The position numbers and the translations under genes are program-made. The notes beneath the pieces are model-generated. The model worked only from the letters and a program-made list of their open reading frames with translations. It was not told the DNA's origin and did no database searches. From NCBI GenBank assembly GCA_022885665.1, contig JAGQDJ010000260.1, positions 248,001 through 312,000 of the forward strand: a DNA stretch of 64,000 nt. The letters are read 5' to 3'. Shown here piece after piece: positions 10,985 through 22,426 of the stretch (positions are counted from its first letter, which is position 1; every line of letters begins with the position of its first letter). This stretch comes from Triops longicaudatus (taxonomy: Eukaryota; Arthropoda; Branchiopoda; Notostraca; Triopsidae).

Positions 10985-11919
10985 ATGTCACTTTCCTCGA
11001 TGGAGAGTATCCTTTTGTTAGTTTATTACAAATAATTAATTACTTTCCATTTTGCCTTAATAATATACAGTAACATACCTTTATATTTCCTTAATCCGAT
11101 TATATTAGACCATCTTTTCAACCTAAAGTTTGCTGTCAAGGAAATGGAGCGCAACTCCAAGAAGTCCGAAAAGGAAGAAAAAGCTGAAAAAGCCAAACTT
11201 AAAAAAGCTATCCAGAAGGGTAACATGGAGTGTGCCCGCATCCACGCCGAAAATGCAATTCGCCAGAAAACCCAAGCTTTAAATTATTTGCGAATGGCCG
11301 CTCGTATCGATGCTGTAGCCAGTCGAGTCCAAACAGCTGTCACTACACGACGAGTAATTAAAACTTTTATTTAAACTCTACGGATCTTATTGCTCACATC
11401 ATACCGATCAAAAGTGTCCCGCGTAAGTCGAGTTTACTCCTGTGTTGGGGTGCTCCCGACATGACCGCGTAACACAAGACCCACTGGAATGGCCGTCAAT
11501 GTTTACCACGCCCTCTTTTATTTTATTACTTTTGGACTCACCAATCTTCAATTCTGTTTTAGGTAACACAATCCATGGCTGGAGTGGTTAAAGCCATGGA
11601 CAGTGCCATGCGTTCCATGAATTTGGAGAAAATATCTGCCTTAATGGACAAATTCGAGCATCAGTTTGAAGATTTGGATGTTCAGAGTTCCTATATGGAA
11701 AATACCATGTCCCAAAGCACGACAACTGCCGTTCCACTCAACGACGTTGAGGGTTTAATGCAACAAGTTGCGGATGAAGCAGGTTTAGAACTTAATATGG
11801 AGTTGCCCCAAGGTCAATTAGGATCAGTGGGCGTGTCTACTGGCACCGCCTCCACCACGCAAGCGTCTGCAGAGCAAGACGAGCTCACTCAACGTTTAGC
11901 ACGCTTGAGACAAATGTAA
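10985..11919 (+). CDS. CHMP1B: ESCRT-III subunit CHMP1
   Basis: Three exons, 10985-11006 (22 nt), 11109-11353 and 11563-11919, encode 207 aa. CHMP1 is a small charged helical protein that joins ESCRT-III filaments and recruits MIT-domain partners such as VPS4, spastin and LIP5 during endosomal sorting, cytokinetic abscission and nuclear envelope closure. Diagnostic segments are NHLFNLKFAVKEMERNSKK, KKAIQKGNMECARIHAENAI, MNLEKISALMDKFEHQFEDL and ADEAGLELNMELPQG. The C-terminal DELTQRLARLRQM is a MIM1 motif, the helix that binds MIT domains. The very short first exon MSLSSME is supported by the phase-1 junction that yields N-HLFNLKF. It matches CHMP1B at least as well as CHMP1A. Confidence 0.95.
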
Positions 11920-12481
11920 AAAAAAAAATCAAATCTCGTTAATCTTGAAATCGTTATGAGATCAAATTTGCAACTCAAACACGAATAAGTATAGTAAAAT
12001 AGGGAAAAAATAAGAAAATCAGCATTTTGTTTCCCATATTCCACCTTTGACATGATTCTTCCGAGTGCCCTTGGAAAGTCAAGTCTGTACACAGATTTTC
12101 GGAGGCTGAAATTTCCAATCGCTCTTGCCTAGGAAAAGTGGCTCGCGTATGTTTTCGCATCTGTAAATACAAATATACGTTAAACACATTTCGTGTTCTT
12201 GCAGTCTCAAAATTCTTTTCTAATCATTGTAATGAATAGATAGCAACTGGACTAATACACGATATTTTCTACTTGAGCACTCTAATATTAAAAAGCGATC
12301 ACAAAATACACGGGAAGAGAGTCACACATGTTACAATAGGGAGGCACATAATAGTTGTTTATCCGAGTTCCACTATTTTTTTCTTTATTCTTATGACGCT
12401 TATGTGGACTAGGCGTTATATTTTAATTCCCGAGGTCCCAATATTCCTTCTTCATTTCTTCCAAATGAATGTTTCCCTTTT
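11920..12481. other. convergent 3' flanks of CHMP1 and the LERP-like gene
   Basis: No coding signal. It holds the CHMP1 3' UTR and, on the minus strand, the receptor 3' UTR. Confidence 0.5.
12384..12389 (-). terminator. polyadenylation signal AATAAA for the LERP-like gene
   Basis: A minus-strand AATAAA about 95 nt past the receptor stop codon. Confidence 0.5.
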
Positions 12482-15400
12482 TTACGTGAGAAGCTCGTCA
12501 TCGCTTTGGTCATGCAAAGTCGAATTGGAATTTAATGGCTCTCTTTCTTCTGCGTCCATGATAGTTTCGTTTACTGGAATCTGTGTAGACAAAAAGAAGA
12601 ATTTCGTTCAGGAGAAAATTACGGTTTTATGGCGTCTGTGATTGTCCTCTTTTAGACAAAACGGTCTGCTGGGGGATAAATGGCAGAGAATTAAAAAACA
12701 AAGTCCCGTTACTTGGCTGTAGCGAACGTTATTAAAGCTGGGACCGGCCAATTTTCGCAGCCACAATCGTTTTCGCAGAACCAAAACCGCAATCAGGATT
12801 AAAGCGGAGGCTACCATTAGCACTAATAGCACAGGTACGGCAGCGGAACCTAAGAGGATCATCCCACGTTTGTTAGTTGTAGGAAATTTATGAATCAATT
12901 CTCAAGGAGGAAAAACGAACAGAAACTACGTATGTTATGGAAAAGTTAAGAGTTGCAAATACAGATTTGCGAGATTTCAAATACAGAGCTGAAGAGCCAG
13001 GAATTTTGGACACGCGGTAAGTTGATCAGCTCTATCTCCAAAGTTTTCCGTTAAGAAATGTGGGAAATCGACAGAATCCCATATATGGTATCACTGATTT
13101 CTGCAAAATTTCTTACAACGGAGATTGTGCTGCTCAGTCTACCCTGCTTTCAGTTTACCCTACTCAATAGCATCAACGAAGAAAATTGCAATATGTTCAA
13201 ACTGAGATTCCTTAAGTTTTAAGAAACTTGTAACTAAAAAGAAGACTTCACAACCTGTCGATGTGTTGAAGATCGGACACGCCGAGGGACTTTTCCACAT
13301 CACCACCAACTTACAAGCTTCGCTCTACATAAAAAAGAAAACAACAAAGTTAAGTAAAAAGTTGACACATTAGTGGAACTTGACACTCGCATGATACCAA
13401 TGGAATTTATTACGTCCCGATATTTTTTTACTTCATTTTGGTCTAATGAGAATGTTCAAATCTCTTTAAATGACCTTTAAATTATTATTGGCTTCCAAAC
13501 TCTTTAAACTATTTCTCCCCCAAACGCCATGAAACATTAATAAAAAGGCTTGTGAGCTGCGTGCACTCACGTTATTGCCATTCAGAGAGTACATTTGTAT
13601 TCACGAATAAAACGAGCTTGAACACATCATTTTATCCTGCTGCTAAACGAACCGTGTTCTTTCCAATTTTCGAAAAAGAATTAAGCAAACGGATATTCCA
13701 ACGTTCTAAACGTGCAATATCAGGCAACAATGAACGTGACAGCTCAGTTGCTCCGCAAAATACATGCGAGCGTGCCATGCAAAGATTTTACACCTTTCAC
13801 GCAAAGAGCTTGCATTTTTTTCTATTTACAACCAGCGTGAGCACTTGCTCTTTGCTGGCTTATTTTTCGATTGCATTCAAGAGTTCAGTACACAAGTGGA
13901 GATGTTATATGGGAACAGCTTGCAATAAGTTTTCACGTGCTACTTGTCTTCTTATCAATTTATTTCATTTCGTCTAAATAGTTGAATGTATTAACTAAAT
14001 TAGTTGATTCTATGGTAAAAGATTTATACCTGAACTGGTTGATAGAGTACAAGTCATAAATCAGAAAAGTGTTCGACAAATTCTTGCGAGATTTCAAATG
14101 CACAAGAGCTTTCTGAGTTAAAACACTGAAAAAACTCGAAATAAGTTTAGGCGTCATTTTTTAAATAACACAACCTTTCTTCATTCAGCTACACAGTTTA
14201 TCATAGTTGAGCCAATCTGCTAACATTCACATGTTACGTGCCATTTCAACACTTTTTCTTCCATTGCAGCCCGACTAACCAAAAAGCTTCGTCTCCGATT
14301 TCGAACGAAAAGACCAGCGCGCCAACATCGCTAACTAGCGGAATTCATAACTAACTAAAAAACGAAGGTCGTCGGCGTGAAATTTCTCTTGCTCCAGGCA
14401 AACAAACGTAGTTCACCATCCGTTATCCCATCCTTTTTTCTCTCTCCCCTTCCTTCGCCTTCCTCTTATAATCTCTTTCCAGCCTTACAAACCTGACTAC
14501 AAGCACTCCGCCTCCTTTTCGCCTTGAAACCCATTTTGCATAGTATACAGTCAGCCACAGTCAAGTCCGGTTCGTTCAGCCTGCCTTTATCCTAACCTTG
14601 TGCGCTTTTGTTTAGCATCCGCCACAACTTGGCCAAAATCTTCGCAGCAACAGTTCTCTAACTCTTTTGCGTAACTACATTCAAACAAATATGGTTTAAA
14701 TACCTTAAATGTAGCAACTAGTGACTAAAAGACAACATCCTTACAATGCGTTTCGCATGTAGAACGCTTAAGTGAAAGTCCCTGATCTTCACTATCTTCA
14801 TCTAACACACTTTCAACAAGCATCAGTGCCACAGGGCCAGTGGCACTATTCATTCTTGTTTTTGTTGTCCTTTTCGCCCAAGTAACTTGATCATCCTCAA
14901 GTTAAAGCAAGAAATCTCAAGTTATTCACTGCTGTGGTGTGACGTCACATGTTCATTACGACATTTCCCGCTGACACGGGACCTTTTCAGCAAACATAAG
15001 CTGCCACTGTTTCAGTGAGTTCACTCTGGAAATTAGAAGCAACCACAAGCGCCAAAATAAATCAAGATGGAAGACTGACAACGCCAAAGTACCTTCAAGG
15101 CGGGGAAAATGAAGCGTTTAATCAGTTTTTCGCTACTGGTCTTCACATTGTGCGTGCGAATCGGAAGCACGAATGCGAACATATGCCAAACTGTTCTACC
15201 GGAGGCAAAGCAGCTCTGCAACTGCTCCAATTCACCAGACGGGATCAGCCTTCAGTGCGCGCGTATCAAAGTAGTTGACTCGTTCGGTGAACACATCAAT
15301 TATGCCGTCATTGCCGAATTTAGTCGCAGAAGATCGCTGGAGATCACGTGTAGCCATGCAAACTGGAGTGCCTATGTTGATTCCTGGAACTTGGGACTCA

Positions 15401-18400
15401 TTGTGCCACAGGTGGTGCTAAAGAACTGTCTCATCCATCCTGGCGATTCCTTAGAATCGATACTTTCACGGGTCAACGTTTCAGCTTCCACCATAGAATC
15501 GCTACGACTCGTCCTCCCGGAATCGGTCAAATCACTCCCCGATTCCTTCCTCGATGGTCTGACATCCCTGCAAACGCTTGAAATTGAGAACTCCGGCCTA
15601 GAATCACTCACCTCACGAGTTTTTCGCGATTCCACCACGCTACAAGTATTATACTTGTACGGGAATCGTTTGAACTCGTCCCTAATTTTCTTGGAATCGT
15701 TACCTAGTTTGCGTTATTTACAAATGGGGAGTAACCCCTTGCAGTCATTGAGAATCAACGATTCCCGGCCGTCAAATGTGTCCTTTTTGGGTCTTTTTGA
15801 TGCCGGTATTCACTCCTTGGATTCTGAAATCTTTCAACAGTGGCCAAACTTGACGAGCTTGGACCTCAGCAATAACAATTTGACCGATTCTCTCCCTTCT
15901 AGACTATTCGATCCTTTGAACAAATTGGTGAATCTCACTCTGATTAAATCGAATCTCACGATCTTACCGTCATCACTCTTCTCAAACCTAGTTTCCTTGA
16001 AACGCCTAGGGCTACAAATGAATCCACTGAAGGTTCCCTTACCGGAATCACTGTTCCGAACGCTCGCACAGCTCACCGAGTTGAATCTCAGCTACTGTAA
16101 CCTCACGGAGCTACCAGAGAATCTTTTCACAAATTTAAAGAACCTCCGTGTATTAAACCTGGAGAATAACAAGCTAGAATCTCTCCCCGCCAATCTTCTT
16201 TCCGACACCAGCGATCTGCGAGAACTGCGACTCGGTAAAAACCGATTACGCCAGCTGCCGGAGAGCCTCTTAATTAACTGCATACAGCTCAAGACGCTGC
16301 ACCTGAACCACAATCAGCTCGAAGAACTTGACACTGACTTCTCCAGCCAAACTGACCTGGAAGTGATTCGCTTACAGCACAACAAGCTTCACACAATCCA
16401 GAAGAGTCGTTTCGAACGTTTGCAGAATCTCATCGAAGCCGACCTGTCGTTCAATAATCTGACGCTAGATCCCGCACCGATCGCGATGTTAGACCCTTTC
16501 GAGCAACAATCAATTTTCGCATTTTCCATCCGGCTACGATCTGTCAATTTGTCCCATAACAGAATCGTTCGATTTTACGCTGAATGGATGAACCTGGTTG
16601 AACTCAAGTTTCTCAACGTTTCCTACAACCAGTTCGAAGAACTGCAGTACAACCAGGATCTTGGCATGTTTTATGACGGCATTCAACTCGACCTACGCCA
16701 CAATCCCTTAAAGAGAATTCTATTTGATACAATCGTGCCACGCGAAAGCTCGTCTACAGGCAAAACGCTATACCTGGGCAACAATAGTCTCACTTGCGAC
16801 TGCGCTATGCTGGACTTTGCCAAGTACCTGCGAAAGAGTGTCGGGGGCGATTTTAAATACGAGTGGACCATTATCACTGATTCGAGCTTCAAGTGCCAGG
16901 AGCCCGAAGAGTTACGCCACCAACAACCGGCGTCGGTGGATTTAAAACATCTCAAGTGCACTTTACCTGCAGGAAAACACTGTCCTGACCAGTGCACGTG
17001 CCAGTATCGCTCTGCAGACTACACCATTCTCGCAGACTGCAGTTCAGCGAACCTTACCGACTTTCGTGAAAAGATTCACAACGGCGGCACAGCCATTCCC
17101 TTGAATCGCATCGAGTTAAACCTCAGCCATAATCAGCTAACTTCGCTGGACTGGCTCGCAGATCCTCAGCATAGCAAAATCACCTGGCTCGCTCTCGATG
17201 CCAACCAGTTAACTAGCAACGGTACCAACTGGCTTGCGCTGCAACTTCCCAAGAATCTGCAGTACTTGTCCTTAGTCAGCAACCGCCTGGAAACCTGGAA
17301 TTCCGACAGCTTAACGTGGCTCAATACCACGTTGGCCACTCACGACAACCTGCGCATTGAACTACGCGACAACCCTTGGCTGTGTGAATGCTCCTGGTAC
17401 CGGTTCTTCACTGAAAACCCCATAGGCAATCAAATCGACCAAGGCGACATCGCGTGCTACCTGAATCGGCGACATTCGCAGTTGGTCGAACTCAAGCAAC
17501 TGACGGTGGCGCAAGTGTGCACCGCGCATATAAGCGTGGCAGCTATCGTTGCCATGGTGGTAGCCTTCCTGGCAGTACTAGCCACCCTTATGACAGTGCT
17601 GTCCTACCGGTACCGGCGAAGTTTGCTCATCTGGCTGTACGCCAAGGGTTGGTGCTTGAGTTGCGTCACCGAGTCTGAAGTGGACGACGACAAGCTGTAC
17701 GACGCGTTCGTGAGCTACTCGCACAAGGACGAGGATTTCGTCCTTGAGGAGCTCGTACCGCACTTGGAAGGTTCCAAACAGTCTGAAACAGCGCCAGACG
17801 CCGAACAAGCGCCGTGTTACCGACTTTGCCTCCATTACCGGGATTGGCTCGCTGGCGAGTGGATTCCGGACCAAATTGCCCGCTCGGTGGCCCAGTCCCG
17901 GCGGACCATTGTGATCCTATCGGAGAATTTCGTGGAAAGTGTGTGGGGCCGACTGGAATTCCGCACCGCGTACACCCAAGCGCTGGAAGACAAGCACAAC
18001 CGACTCATTATTGTCGTCCGTGGTGAGCTACCTTCGCCGGACGTCATGGACCAGGAACTGGTCAATTACTTGAAGCTCAATACTTATCTCAAATGGGACG
18101 ATCCTTGGTTCTGGCAACGGTTACGTTACGCGTTACCCCACAAAAAGTCAAAAATTTCCGCCAAAACGCAGTTACTGACTCAAAGTCACGCCCCCACGCT
18201 TGACGTGTCGGGAGGATGCAAAGGTTTGCCTCCGCTACCCCTCCGTCGAGACGATAAGGTGCAATTAGTGGGCGTCAACATAGAACTCACCCCGACGACC
18301 ACGCCCTCACCCACTTGCCATGAAGTCCCGCCGCCCGAGTTCGACCTGAAGAAGCTTGCAAATTCCAGTGCCTGATTTCCTTTTGTCTCCTTTGTTTTTT

Positions 18401-21173
18401 AACTCACCATTTTATAGTACGAGAAACTTCACACTTTTTCAAGTAATATTACTATGCAAGAAAGTTTTCCTGAACAAGGGTACAATGAATCGCTTCGAGC
18501 TTTCATAAAGTGCAAAATAACTTCACTGCTGCGGAAAGCTGCTGGAGTGAATAGACGACAAAAAGAGGGGAAAGGGAATATGGTGTAAACTGTGGTACTT
18601 ACCAGTAAAACCGAGGGGTTTTCTTGAATTTCTCCGCATGTGACGTACACCTCCAATGTTCGATTGCCACCTATAAGAAAAGCAAAAATCAGTAAATGGA
18701 AATGTACATATTACAATAGTTTTCATCTGATAGTGTTTACTTATTTGCGTACTTCGACAAGATTCGGGTTTTACTAGACGTAACGCGCTGCCATCCAAGA
18801 TTTCGTAAGAATCAAACTGGCACCACTGAAGATCGACCGAAGTTTTATTAACCTCAACCTGAAAAAAAAAATGAATAAATAAAAAAACGGGGAAATCGCA
18901 CATTTGTCGACTAATTTTTAAAAATTTTAAATTTGAAAGGAAAAAGTGTGTCTTAGATTACGTTCAGAATATGTAGGCTTTTTCTACGTAAAGAAAAATT
19001 AGCACCTAATATGAACATTCAACCATTAAAAATATTGGATTATAACATGCGCACAAAATGTAAAATATGGAAGCTAAACAGCTTGGAAATTTGGCAGGAA
19101 GAAAGAATGAAAAATAATGACAGATTACGTACTTGAACTGGAGGGAAAGTTTGCAAGGAAAGGGGCATGTCTGATTTCTGCAACTGACAGTTCGTGATTG
19201 CTTCTAACGTGGTGTTTAACGTACATGCCAGACTTGTATTCCAGTGGAAAACGTGTTGGCAGTCTTCGCTCAGTTCGCCCAAGACCGGTTTTCCCTTTTT
19301 TGTATTAATAAATAAATAAATTAACATATATAATTTAGGAACTTCGACAACTCATAATTTAATGCTTTTTTTATCAAATTAAGAACGTTCAATAGTAATT
19401 CTAAGTTCTGAGTTGCTTGAAGGGATATTTTATTCCTCGGCTTTTTTATCATTTCTACTAACCTGGCCAGCGAGTGGGTCACAGAAAAAGAGAATTCTGC
19501 TTGTGGCAGGTAAAGTTCCGTGACAAGCATCACCGTGACTATACATGAGTTGTAATTCGCCGTTTCTAACCCACATAGGCTTCATTGTGGCTTGACCCAG
19601 ACTCTGCCGAAAAATAAACCATAATAGCGCTACGAAGAGCCACAATTAGATAATTTGCTTACCTTAGAAGACGTGGGAAGATTGTGGCAAATGGCGGATC
19701 CTGGACGACACTTGGAATGTTTTAAAGGACCACATACATGGAGTTGATAGGAATGTGTTCGGTTAATCTTCAATTCAAAATCCTGATTTGCTAAAGGCCT
19801 CAAGTCCACAGCGCCTTCTAATCCTTCGATTCTACAGTCTGTCTGCATGACTTCTACTTGTTTAGGCTGAGGACACGCAGCCGCCGTTAGCCAATGAATT
19901 TTGTATTCACAATCGGTGAAACTTTTTAAGAACGGCAAAGTTTCCTGTAATTAATAATCATAATAATCATAATAAAAATAATAATAATAAATAAACAATA
20001 ATACAAAATTGACAAAAGGTTCATGGAAACGTATAACTAGAATGAATTAGAGAAGAAACGGTGCAAAAAGTTCAAAAGAACGAAAAATTACGGTCGCAGT
20101 TTCTTCACACTGGAACGTAAGAACAGTTTTTGTAAGTTGGTATTGTCCGGAACTGTTACACGGCGCTCCATTGGCATAGACGAGCGTTAAGGTGTGATTA
20201 GGACCCAGGACCGGTCCTTCGAGGGCGTGTCCAACATCAGTAAAGCGCCTTGTTTCGAAATCTTCCTCCAAACACGCCGCAGCTTCGTAGTTACAACGCG
20301 AATCGTGACTATGGATGTGCGAAACACACACGTTGAACAGAAGCTTTTTAATACCTACAATAATAAAACTGTATGTAAACGCCGACTAAGTCTAAAGCAG
20401 TTTTCAATGACAGTTTGACACATCAGTTCACTAAAGCGTTTAACCGAGTAACATAATTACCCGCGGGAGAAGTTCCTCTCGGGGAATCGGGTATTAAAAC
20501 TTCCCAGTTCTCTTCAGGTAACGCCAACGAACTAAGGTCGTACAGTACAGGTTCCTGGCCTGACTTGTCAACAACTGTGCAATCTACTTGAGTTCTTGGA
20601 GGGCAAACAGTGTGTGTTTTCCATAAGAAAGTATAGGAACAGTTCACTTTATCTTCATGGAGCAACACTGTCAATAACAAAAGGAAGAGTGTTAACGGAT
20701 TTTTTCATTTGGGTTAAAGGAAACTTACTGATTTGACCAGCATCGGAGGCAGTAAAGCTGCAAACGAATAAAATAAGCGAGGAATACTGTTTGGTCGTAC
20801 CAGGGCAAGAATCTCCGTCAACAAAGCGCATCGTTATGGAACTATCGTTATAAATGACGTTATCGGAGACGCTTCCGAGTTTAATATGATAGGAGTCCTG
20901 CTGAAGACAAATACTGGCCCCCGGACCGCATTGTGAGGCGTCGAGCGCTTTACATGGCTGAAAATAAAACGTTTGAGCCTCGGATTGCTGCAGCGTCGCC
21001 GGTGTGCTAAGATTTGATAACGGCAATAAATCGAAGACGTGGCCGTAAACAGGGTCCTTGACTGAGCATCCGCTACCAATATTGGTGACAGTTTGTCCTT
21101 GTAAGATATCCAAGTTCCATAGTACGAGGAAAAATGAATGTAGGGATATAAAGCGCGGAAAAAATACAGCCAT
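12482..21173 (-). CDS. lysosomal enzyme receptor (CI-MPR/LERP-like), four MRH repeats
   Basis: Eleven exons in coding order: 21173-20729, 20667-20461, 20354-20092, 19944-19663, 19603-19463, 19294-19133, 18858-18741, 18670-18603, 13324-13255, 12849-12713, 12580-12482. They total 663 aa with consistent phases. Signal peptide about 1-26. Four mannose-6-phosphate-receptor-homology repeats start near Cys36, Cys178, Cys341 and Cys484 and end in C.Y.F.W.T..AC-like blocks (NCSYTFLWKTHTVCP, DCEYKIHWLTAAACP, DCQHVFHWNTSLACT, ACKLVVMWKSPSACP). A transmembrane helix lies near 586-611. The tail carries NNVRYSQ and ends HDQSDDELLT, an acidic DxxLL GGA-binding signal as in vertebrate CI-MPR (…DEDLLHI). Such receptors cycle between Golgi and endosomes carrying hydrolases. 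By eye, no repeat holds both the ligand Arg and Tyr, so M6P binding is doubtful, as known for fly LERP. Intron 8 (13325-18602) contains the Toll gene. Confidence 0.9.
13325..15108. other. LERP-like intron 8, part lying upstream of the nested Toll gene
   Basis: This stretch probably holds the Toll promoter and 5' UTR. An unrecognised plus-strand frame (13552-13977) has no ATG at its start and no domain. A minus-strand segment at about 14036-14130 has exon-like borders but the wrong phase for the receptor. Nothing else is recognised. Confidence 0.4.
15109..18375 (+). CDS. Toll-like receptor, multiple-cysteine-cluster type, intronless
   Basis: A single exon of 1088 codons. It has a signal peptide (MKRLISFSLLVFTLCVRIGS) and an N-terminal Cys cluster. 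A long array of 24-residue leucine-rich repeats (LxxLxLxxNxL, about residues 110-550) follows, ending in an LRRCT (NSLTCDCAMLDF, near 560). A second LRRNT (CPDQCTC, near 625), a short second LRR block and a second LRRCT (NPWLCECSWYRFF, near 755) come next. The transmembrane helix is near 807-829 and the TIR domain at about 862-1015. TIR box 1 is YDAFVSYSHKD. Box 2 is RDWLAGEWIPDQI, which lacks the vertebrate BB-loop Pro, as fly Toll does. Box 3 is DPWFWQRLRYALP. Two cysteine clusters define the protostome mccTLR form, typically a receptor for Spaetzle-like ligands that signals through MyD88 to NF-kB in immunity and development. It lies wholly inside an intron of the opposite-strand receptor gene. 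Confidence 0.95.
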   Translation: MKRLISFSLLVFTLCVRIGSTNANICQTVLPEAKQLCNCSNSPDGISLQCARIKVVDSFGEHINYAVIAEFSRRRSLEITCSHANWSAYVDSWNLGLIVPQVVLKNCLIHPGDSLESILSRVNVSASTIESLRLVLPESVKSLPDSFLDGLTSLQTLEIENSGLESLTSRVFRDSTTLQVLYLYGNRLNSSLIFLESLPSLRYLQMGSNPLQSLRINDSRPSNVSFLGLFDAGIHSLDSEIFQQWPNLTSLDLSNNNLTDSLPSRLFDPLNKLVNLTLIKSNLTILPSSLFSNLVSLKRLGLQMNPLKVPLPESLFRTLAQLTELNLSYCNLTELPENLFTNLKNLRVLNLENNKLESLPANLLSDTSDLRELRLGKNRLRQLPESLLINCIQLKTLHLNHNQLEELDTDFSSQTDLEVIRLQHNKLHTIQKSRFERLQNLIEADLSFNNLTLDPAPIAMLDPFEQQSIFAFSIRLRSVNLSHNRIVRFYAEWMNLVELKFLNVSYNQFEELQYNQDLGMFYDGIQLDLRHNPLKRILFDTIVPRESSSTGKTLYLGNNSLTCDCAMLDFAKYLRKSVGGDFKYEWTIITDSSFKCQEPEELRHQQPASVDLKHLKCTLPAGKHCPDQCTCQYRSADYTILADCSSANLTDFREKIHNGGTAIPLNRIELNLSHNQLTSLDWLADPQHSKITWLALDANQLTSNGTNWLALQLPKNLQYLSLVSNRLETWNSDSLTWLNTTLATHDNLRIELRDNPWLCECSWYRFFTENPIGNQIDQGDIACYLNRRHSQLVELKQLTVAQVCTAHISVAAIVAMVVAFLAVLATLMTVLSYRYRRSLLIWLYAKGWCLSCVTESEVDDDKLYDAFVSYSHKDEDFVLEELVPHLEGSKQSETAPDAEQAPCYRLCLHYRDWLAGEWIPDQIARSVAQSRRTIVILSENFVESVWGRLEFRTAYTQALEDKHNRLIIVVRGELPSPDVMDQELVNYLKLNTYLKWDDPWFWQRLRYALPHKKSKISAKTQLLTQSHAPTLDVSGGCKGLPPLPLRRDDKVQLVGVNIELTPTTTPSPTCHEVPPPEFDLKKLANSSA

Positions 21174-22426
21174 GAATGCGGACACTAAGAAAATCAGGCA
21201 AAAGCTTTAGTTAATTTTTAATGTAATGGTGTAACGTAGGAATGTAGTCGACTTACCGTGGAAGTATGCGGATTTTTAGGAATTTACTGCAACTGACTGA
21301 ATTTGACTGTGGTGTTGTTTATAACACCATTCATTGTTGTTAACTCGTCCTGTGTTGATTACAGACATCCAGCGTTGTCTGTTTTCTTTGTACCGGTCAA
21401 ACTGATTCGAGAAACAAAAATTAATGTAAACCAAAATCTTTAGACAAAAAGTCAAATATTACGAAAACTTTGTCGTACATTATTTATACACGAAGTTAAC
21501 CTTACCTTGAGACGGAAATAAAAGCATTCTGTTTCGTGTTAAATAATTGTTTCTCATGAAAAGTAAATAAATAAAGTCGCAACTTTTATTTCATCAATGA
21601 ACTTTTTTCTATCATTTTAACTTGCAGTAATGTTTGAACAGAAATATCGGGTGGGAAAATGCGTTATGCTCTTCTCACATTCGCTGTTCTAAATTCCCTC
21701 AACCACTGAGATATTAAATAGTTATTCTGCCTGAAAAGGAAGAGATTCGTCGCACAAGTCAACTACGTATCTATATAGACACAAAAAGGTATTGCAAATT
21801 CCATTTTGACGGCGTGAATGAGCTATGTCTACTATAGTTCCAAAATAAAAATCTAAAATTCAAGTTTTGCTAATCATTCGGGACAGCATAGACAATTAAC
21901 ACGTCCGTTGAATTTCTAAAAATCGAACCCACATGTTGAGCACATTTGAAACGTGCTACACGTTCCAAGTGGTAAACACGACTCGGCTTATTCTTCATGA
22001 ATGTGATTACATAATGATCCCGTAGATCTCGTAAAAAGCGAGGCCTATGTAACGAAGAAAGTATTGTGAAAAAAAACATCGTCGTGAGAATGAAGTTCTA
22101 CCGGATCGTTGATAATCGTGCTAACAAAATCTGAGTCCCTGTAACTAAGAATTCGACAACAAATGCTACGTTAAACCATTCAGTTTCGCTTAAACAACAA
22201 ATTCGGCAAGTTCCAATATTTACGGAAGAGGTTCCTAAACTCAGCCAGTTTGACTCACGCCCGACTGCTAAATCGTTGCTGGTGTACGAATTAGTTACAA
22301 TTTGGGTATGTCGATCATTAGTTCGATGAACTTCTCGAAATGACAAGAATGCTGTAACAAGTAAGACATAGTTGGTAGCGCTGTGAACAAGATGTATTGA
22401 CAAAAATGCATCCGCTCCGACGCCTT
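21174..22426. other. intergenic: LERP-like upstream region and RPL35A 3' flank
   Basis: Short minus-strand frames (21870-22079, 22098-22403) have no recognisable features. A 5' untranslated exon of the receptor may lie near 21180-21260, but its border cannot be fixed. Confidence 0.4.

Noticed and set aside
13552..13977. Plus-strand 141-codon frame in the LERP-like intron
   Set aside because: It starts at GTG rather than ATG, shows no domain or signal, and has no matching splice context. Chance frame.
14036..14130. Minus-strand exon-like segment (acceptor TTTTTTCAG, donor CAG|GTATAA) inside the LERP-like intron 8
   Set aside because: Its open frame ends in phase 2, which would throw the next receptor exon out of frame, and exons 8 and 9 already join in phase 0 to a complete MRH repeat. 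It could only be an alternative or cryptic exon.
22098..22403. Minus-strand 101-codon frame between the LERP-like gene and RPL35A
   Set aside because: No ATG-linked promoter context, domain or composition supports it; left as intergenic.
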